In this document: positions 60,273 to 64,000 of the stretch, in pieces | Numbering within the stretch: position 1 is the stretch's first letter | How the letters are laid out: every line of letters starts with the position of its first letter | NCBI RefSeq assembly: GCF_000403435.2 | Contig: NZ_KE159707.1 | Span: forward strand, 359,607 to 423,606 | Reading direction: 5' to 3' | DNA from: Oscillibacter sp. 1-3 | Lineage (GTDB): Bacteria; Bacillota; Clostridia; Oscillospirales; Oscillospiraceae | DNA: 64,000 nucleotides | The notes under the pieces: model-generated | What the model was told of the DNA's origin: nothing | What the model saw: the letters and a program-made list of their open reading frames with translations, nothing else | The model's database searches: none | Position numbers and translations under genes: made by a program

Positions 60273-61589
60273 ATGAGCCTGTTGCAAATGAGTTTTGCGG
60301 GAGGCGTGATGATCTTGGCAATCACCGTCATTCGTACCTTGGCAATCAACCGTCTCCCGAAAAAGACCTTTTTGGCGCTTTGGGGAATAGCCGTTGTGCG
60401 CCTGCTGCTCCCGTTCTCTTTCCCCTCTGTATTTAGTGTCTATTCATTATTAGGCAGTCATGTATCAGGAACAGACGTTGCAGAAAGCCCCCTTGCAGTT
60501 GCGTTGATGCCGGTCGAAGTAGCTGGGCAAAAGGCTACAATGTCCACAAATATAATTTCTGTTTGGGTGGTTGTTTGGGCTGCTGGTGCATTGATTTGTG
60601 CCTTGGCTTTTGGCGTAGCATATTGGAAGTGCCGACAAGAATTTCAAACTTCATTTCCAGTAGAAAATGCCTTCATTAGAAGCTGGCTGAACAAGCATCA
60701 ACAGAAGCGTCCTATTTCCGTTCGGCAATCCAGTAGATTTTCTGCCCCGCTTACCTATGGTGTATTTCACCCCGTAATTCTGATGCCAATATCTACTGAA
60801 TGGGCTAATACAAAGTCACTTCGATATGTTTTGGAGCATGAATATGTGCATATCCGGCGGTTTGACAGCATTACAAAATTAGTGTTGATTACGACGCTGT
60901 GTGTGCATTGGTTTAATCCCTTGGTTTGGGTTATGTATATCCTTGTGAACCGGGATATTGAACTATCGTGCGACGAGGCAGTAGTGCATCTTTTTGGGGA
61001 GAACACAAAAGCGGCTTATGCGCGGACACTCATCAGCATGGAAGAAACTCGAAGCGGCTTTGCTCCCTTGTGCAGCAATTTTAGTAAAAACGCGATTGAA
61101 GAAAGGATAACTGCAATTATGAAAATCAAAAAAGCATCTATTTTCTCTCTTGTTCTGGCCCTGGCCTTGGTTTGTGGAGTAACCACGGCATTTGCGACCT
61201 CCGCAAATGCACAGCAGGCCGATCCCGTGGAGCAGAACGACAATATCAACATTGTGGGTAAACCGGCCTCCACTCCGCAGATTGCGGACACCTTTGGGAC
61301 TTTTTTCAAAGATGATGGCAAGTCTGCTGAATTTGATACAAGTGAGGCTCAAATGGCAACCCCGGTGCAGTCTGGCGATATTTATGGTACGCCCGTGGAC
61401 AAAACCGGCGTAGCAGCAAATGGCCTGCCCGAAAGCAATGTAATCTATTTCGACACCGAAGCCCAGCGCGACGAACATTTTCGCGCTCTGGATGCAAACA
61501 TTAAAAAAGGGCTGGATCGCTATGCGGGCTTTGAAACCATGTATGCTGGCATAGATACCTCCGCACCTATCACCTATATCGTGAAGTAA
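60273..61589 (+). CDS. BlaR1-like M56 metalloprotease without penicillin sensor
   Basis: ATG 60273 with GAGGTG. 438 residues: four or so membrane helices, zinc-protease motif HEYVHIRRFD (HExxH) near residue 191 and NRDIELSCDEAVV. After about 300 comes a membrane helix and a signal-like segment, then a short Ser/Asp-rich extracellular domain, not the BlaR1 beta-lactam-binding domain. So the inducer is probably not a beta-lactam. Confidence 0.88.
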   Translation: MSLLQMSFAGGVMILAITVIRTLAINRLPKKTFLALWGIAVVRLLLPFSFPSVFSVYSLLGSHVSGTDVAESPLAVALMPVEVAGQKATMSTNIISVWVVVWAAGALICALAFGVAYWKCRQEFQTSFPVENAFIRSWLNKHQQKRPISVRQSSRFSAPLTYGVFHPVILMPISTEWANTKSLRYVLEHEYVHIRRFDSITKLVLITTLCVHWFNPLVWVMYILVNRDIELSCDEAVVHLFGENTKAAYARTLISMEETRSGFAPLCSNFSKNAIEERITAIMKIKKASIFSLVLALALVCGVTTAFATSANAQQADPVEQNDNINIVGKPASTPQIADTFGTFFKDDGKSAEFDTSEAQMATPVQSGDIYGTPVDKTGVAANGLPESNVIYFDTEAQRDEHFRALDANIKKGLDRYAGFETMYAGIDTSAPITYIVK

Positions 61590-61610
61590 GTACCTGCGAT
61601 CTGATAAACA

Positions 61611-61647
61611 ACGGGCATAGCCACCTAATGGCGGCTATGCCCGTTTG
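61611..61647 (+). terminator. Terminator of blaI-M56 operon
   Basis: ACGGGCATAGCC pairs with GGCTATGCCCGT followed by TTTG. A related hairpin occurs at 62860. Confidence 0.8.
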
Positions 61648-61820
61648 CCATCAAGGGGCACAGCCTATGTTCAACAATTTTCTAACGTGGTCTGAAACAG
61701 TTATTAACTATGTCAAATAGGTGCTATTGTTTTGGAAAGTACCTTCCCTAAAAGTACGTTCTTGCTCTCCTTTTTATAAGATGGTATGTTTATTGCAATT
61801 ACAATGAAAGGAAACCTCTT

Positions 61821-62846
61821 ATGAAAAATGTAGAGATCGGGCCGATTCGTCCGCCCTCTGAAAGTAACAGCCTGCTGGTTCGCGTCACACGGGGATGCCA
61901 TTGGAACAAATGCTATTTCTGCGGCCTCTATAAATCTATACAGTTTTCCATGCGACCCATTGAGGAAACCATAGAAGATATAGCGAAACAGGCCCAGCTT
62001 TACAAAGGGAGAACTTTCACATCCTGCTTTTTGCAGGACGGCGATGCGCTGGTACTGAAAACCGACTATCTGCTCCGAATACTGGATGCCCTCAATCGCT
62101 ATTTTCCCAGCTTACAATACATCACAACCTATGCCCGCGCTGACAGCATTACCCGCAAGACCTTGCCGGAATTGCAGGCCCTTCGGCAAGCTGGTCTGAA
62201 TCATCTTTACTGCGGGATGGAAACCGGCTCCGATCAGATATTGAAACTCATTAACAAGGGCTTTCAAGCGGATACGGTGGTGCAAAGCGGCTGTATGGCA
62301 AAAGAGGCCGGTATGATTTTGTCCGAGTTTATTCTGCTGGGGATTGGCGGCAGAGAACTGTCCGAGGAAAATGCCGCTGTCACCGCCGAGGCGCTGAATA
62401 TCATCCGGCCCGATTACATTCGCGTTCATGCCACTGGAATAAAGCCGGAATCCAAGTTGGGCGAGTTTGTCCGAAACGGCTCATTTACGCTACAATCAGA
62501 GGAAGAAATCGTAGAGGAACAGAGGCTATTTTTGCAACGGCTTCAGCCAATGGACAGTTTCTATGTGAACGAGCATATCATCAATTTGCTTTTGGAAGTG
62601 CGCGGCAATTTGCAGACGGACAAGGCGCAAATGCTTTCCGTGATCGAACGCTTTTTACAGCTCCCGCCGGATGAAAAGCTCCTGTTCGCAGTCGGCAGGC
62701 GGCTGAATATCTTCCTTCTGCTGGACGATTTGAAAAAGCCTGCCTTGCGTCAACAGGTTGCGGATAATATGCAGAGGATTTTGAAACAGAATCCTAACAC
62801 TGATTTTACGGTACTATGTAACTATATACGGCAGTCACAAATTTGA
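61821..62846 (+). CDS. Radical SAM protein with CX4CX2C cluster
   Basis: 341 residues; TRGCHWNKCYFCGLYK near 28-43 gives C-x4-C-x2-C rather than C-x3-C-x2-C, as in a recognised subfamily with the GC.WN.C.FC pattern. Then SCFLQDGDAL, YCGMETGSDQIL and EFILLGIGG, a standard Elp3/NifB-like barrel. Substrate unknown. AAAGGAAA ribosome site. Confidence 0.87.
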   Translation: MKNVEIGPIRPPSESNSLLVRVTRGCHWNKCYFCGLYKSIQFSMRPIEETIEDIAKQAQLYKGRTFTSCFLQDGDALVLKTDYLLRILDALNRYFPSLQYITTYARADSITRKTLPELQALRQAGLNHLYCGMETGSDQILKLINKGFQADTVVQSGCMAKEAGMILSEFILLGIGGRELSEENAAVTAEALNIIRPDYIRVHATGIKPESKLGEFVRNGSFTLQSEEEIVEEQRLFLQRLQPMDSFYVNEHIINLLLEVRGNLQTDKAQMLSVIERFLQLPPDEKLLFAVGRRLNIFLLLDDLKKPALRQQVADNMQRILKQNPNTDFTVLCNYIRQSQI

Positions 62847-62859
62847 TCGAATATAAAAA

Positions 62860-62895
62860 TGGGCATAGCCACCCAACGGTAGCTATGCCTATTTA
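62860..62895. terminator. Bidirectional terminator
   Basis: GGGCATAGC pairs with GCTATGCCT, T-rich flank; near-copy of the hairpin at 61611. Confidence 0.75.
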
Positions 62896-63246
62896 TTATG
62901 CCCCAGCGTTACAACACGGAGCTTGAACATCCAGCCCGTCCATGTAATTGGTTCCCCATTGACACATAGCATCCAGAACTGGGACGATACTTTCCCCAAA
63001 GGCCGTTAGAGAATACACCGTTTTGGGAGGCTTCTCAGGAATTACTTCTCTATGCACCATACCGCAGTTCTCCAAATCACGGAGCTGTTGGGAGAGCATC
63101 TTGGGTGTGGCGCTTGGAATCCTTCGTTGCAACTCCATATAGTGCAGAGGGCAATCTACCAGATGCCAAAGGATCAATGGCTTATATTTCCCGCCAATCA
63201 GCGACAGAGTTGCCTCAACAGGGCAGTTGAATTGCGTTTGTTTCAT
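62896..63246 (-). CDS. HxlR-family transcription regulator
   Basis: 116 residues: conserved N-terminal Cys (FNCPVEATLSLIGGKYKPLI), winged helix (PKMLSQQLRDLENCGMVHRE) and YSLTAFGESI. HxlR proteins sense electrophiles or quinones, and here probably control the divergent nitroreductase. C-terminal CC pair (APCCNAGA). Confidence 0.92.
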   Translation of the reverse strand: MKQTQFNCPVEATLSLIGGKYKPLILWHLVDCPLHYMELQRRIPSATPKMLSQQLRDLENCGMVHREVIPEKPPKTVYSLTAFGESIVPVLDAMCQWGTNYMDGLDVQAPCCNAGA

Positions 63247-63421
63247 GGAATCACCTCATGAAAATTATATCATATCGTTGCGATTAGGAAAAGGACTTAC
63301 TTTTGGGGAAGTACCTACCTAAAAAGTGCAATCTTGTGTAGATTTCTGGATGTTGCTAAAATCATGGCAGATGGCGCTCTCCATTATCAGCCATCAGACT
63401 ATTCAGAAAGGACAACATATC

Positions 63422-63940
63422 ATGGATTTTATTACGATTGCGAAAACACGCTGCTCCATCCGCAGCTACACCGACAAGAAGGTGGAGCCGGAGAAGTTGG
63501 AGCAAATTTTGGAGGCCGCTCATGTGGCCCCCACCGCCGCCAACCTCCAGCCGGTTCACCTGATTGCCGTCCAGAGCAAGGACGGGCTGGCGAAGACCGG
63601 CAAAGCCGCCAACATCTACGGTGCGCCCCTGGCAATCATTGTCTGCGCCGACCACAACAAGGCGTGGGTGCGGCCCTTTGACCAGAAGCAGACCGGGGAT
63701 ATTGACGCTTCCATTCTGACCGACCACATGATGCTCCAAGCCACAGAGCTGGGCCTGGGCAGCGTATGGGTATGCTACTTCAAGCCGGATGTTCTGCGCC
63801 GGGAGTTCAACCTCCCCGCCAATCTGGAGCCGGTCAATATCCTGGTAGTCGGCTATGCTGGGGAGAACTTCACCGACCCGGAGCGACACAATCAGACACG
63901 AATCCCGATAAGAGAGCTGGTTTCTTACGAGAGCCTGTAA
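63422..63940 (+). CDS. Nitroreductase-family flavoprotein
   Basis: ATG 63422 (MDFITIAKTRCSIRSYTDKK), 172 residues. RCSIRSY flavin motif, APTAANLQPVHL and GLGSVWVC. Shortened nitroreductase using FMN. Pairs with the HxlR regulator as a stress or detoxification unit. Confidence 0.9.
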   Translation: MDFITIAKTRCSIRSYTDKKVEPEKLEQILEAAHVAPTAANLQPVHLIAVQSKDGLAKTGKAANIYGAPLAIIVCADHNKAWVRPFDQKQTGDIDASILTDHMMLQATELGLGSVWVCYFKPDVLRREFNLPANLEPVNILVVGYAGENFTDPERHNQTRIPIRELVSYESL

Positions 63941-63950
63941 ACCGACTAAC

Positions 63951-63978
63951 TGCACCAGGGGGGCGTCCTCCTGGTGCA
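63951..63978 (+). terminator. Hairpin after nitroreductase
   Basis: TGCACCAGG pairs with CCTGGTGCA, followed by ACCTTTAT. Confidence 0.6.
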
Positions 63979-64000
63979 ACCTTTATGGAAAGGCAAATTG

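Overview
The window is GC-rich DNA from a gut-type Firmicute (probably class Clostridia, Oscillospiraceae or Lachnospiraceae-like). The evidence is the gene families: a MobC/MOBP relaxase, PcfB, TraG/VirD4, Maff2, TrbL, PrgI, VirB4 and CHAP-hydrolase conjugation backbone of the Tn1549/CTn type, large serine recombinases, TnpV/TnpW, LanFEG-type transporters and LytTR/GHKL signalling. No rRNA, tRNA or chromosomal housekeeping genes were recognised, so genus and the outer limits of the conjugative element are not fixed.

Layout. 1-7408: ICE cargo (end of a repeat-rich SpaA/Cna-B surface adhesin, a PAPS-reductase-like PP-loop protein, a circularly permuted C5 DNA methyltransferase and unknown proteins). 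7409-9622: a complete IS21-family element joining two truncated genes. 9606-10236: the remains of a Fic/VbhA-type toxin-antitoxin pair. 10324-16448: conjugation module (MobC, relaxase, PcfB, degenerate ArdC-like protein, VirD4, Maff2, first part of a TrbL/VirB6-like gene). 16449-40706: a mobilizable element inserted inside the TrbL gene. It carries a RepA-type helicase, an oriT with the MobV nick sequence, MobV relaxase, ParB, YdbC, a serine recombinase, TnpV, a two-component system, an ABC exporter and sigma-like regulators. 20711-32114: a second element inserted inside that serine recombinase gene, with its own intact recombinase, TnpW, HTH and sigma regulators, a LanFEG immunity transporter, a two-component system, a metallophosphoesterase and a decayed replication gene. 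40704-48409: the rest of the ICE transfer module (TrbL 3' part, PIN/AbrB pair, PrgI, VirB4, radical SAM, XF1762-like protein, CHAP hydrolase). 48473-64000: accessory genes (XRE and SLOG proteins, FAD oxidoreductase, ECF sigma with a membrane partner, a LytTR/GHKL operon with three DUF6033-like paralogues, MBL hydrolase, BlaI/M56 pair, radical SAM, HxlR, nitroreductase).

How it fits together. Removing the inner element restores a 556-codon serine recombinase, and removing the outer one restores a 278-codon TrbL-like protein. Both joins are in frame across a 3-4 bp shared core. The ICE's transfer function is therefore locked by two nested insertions that could in principle be undone in order. 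The resistance-type cargo (two sensor/regulator/ABC systems) rides in the nested elements. The least explained coding unit is the LytTR-GHKL-DUF6033x3 operon at 52.5-57.1 kb.
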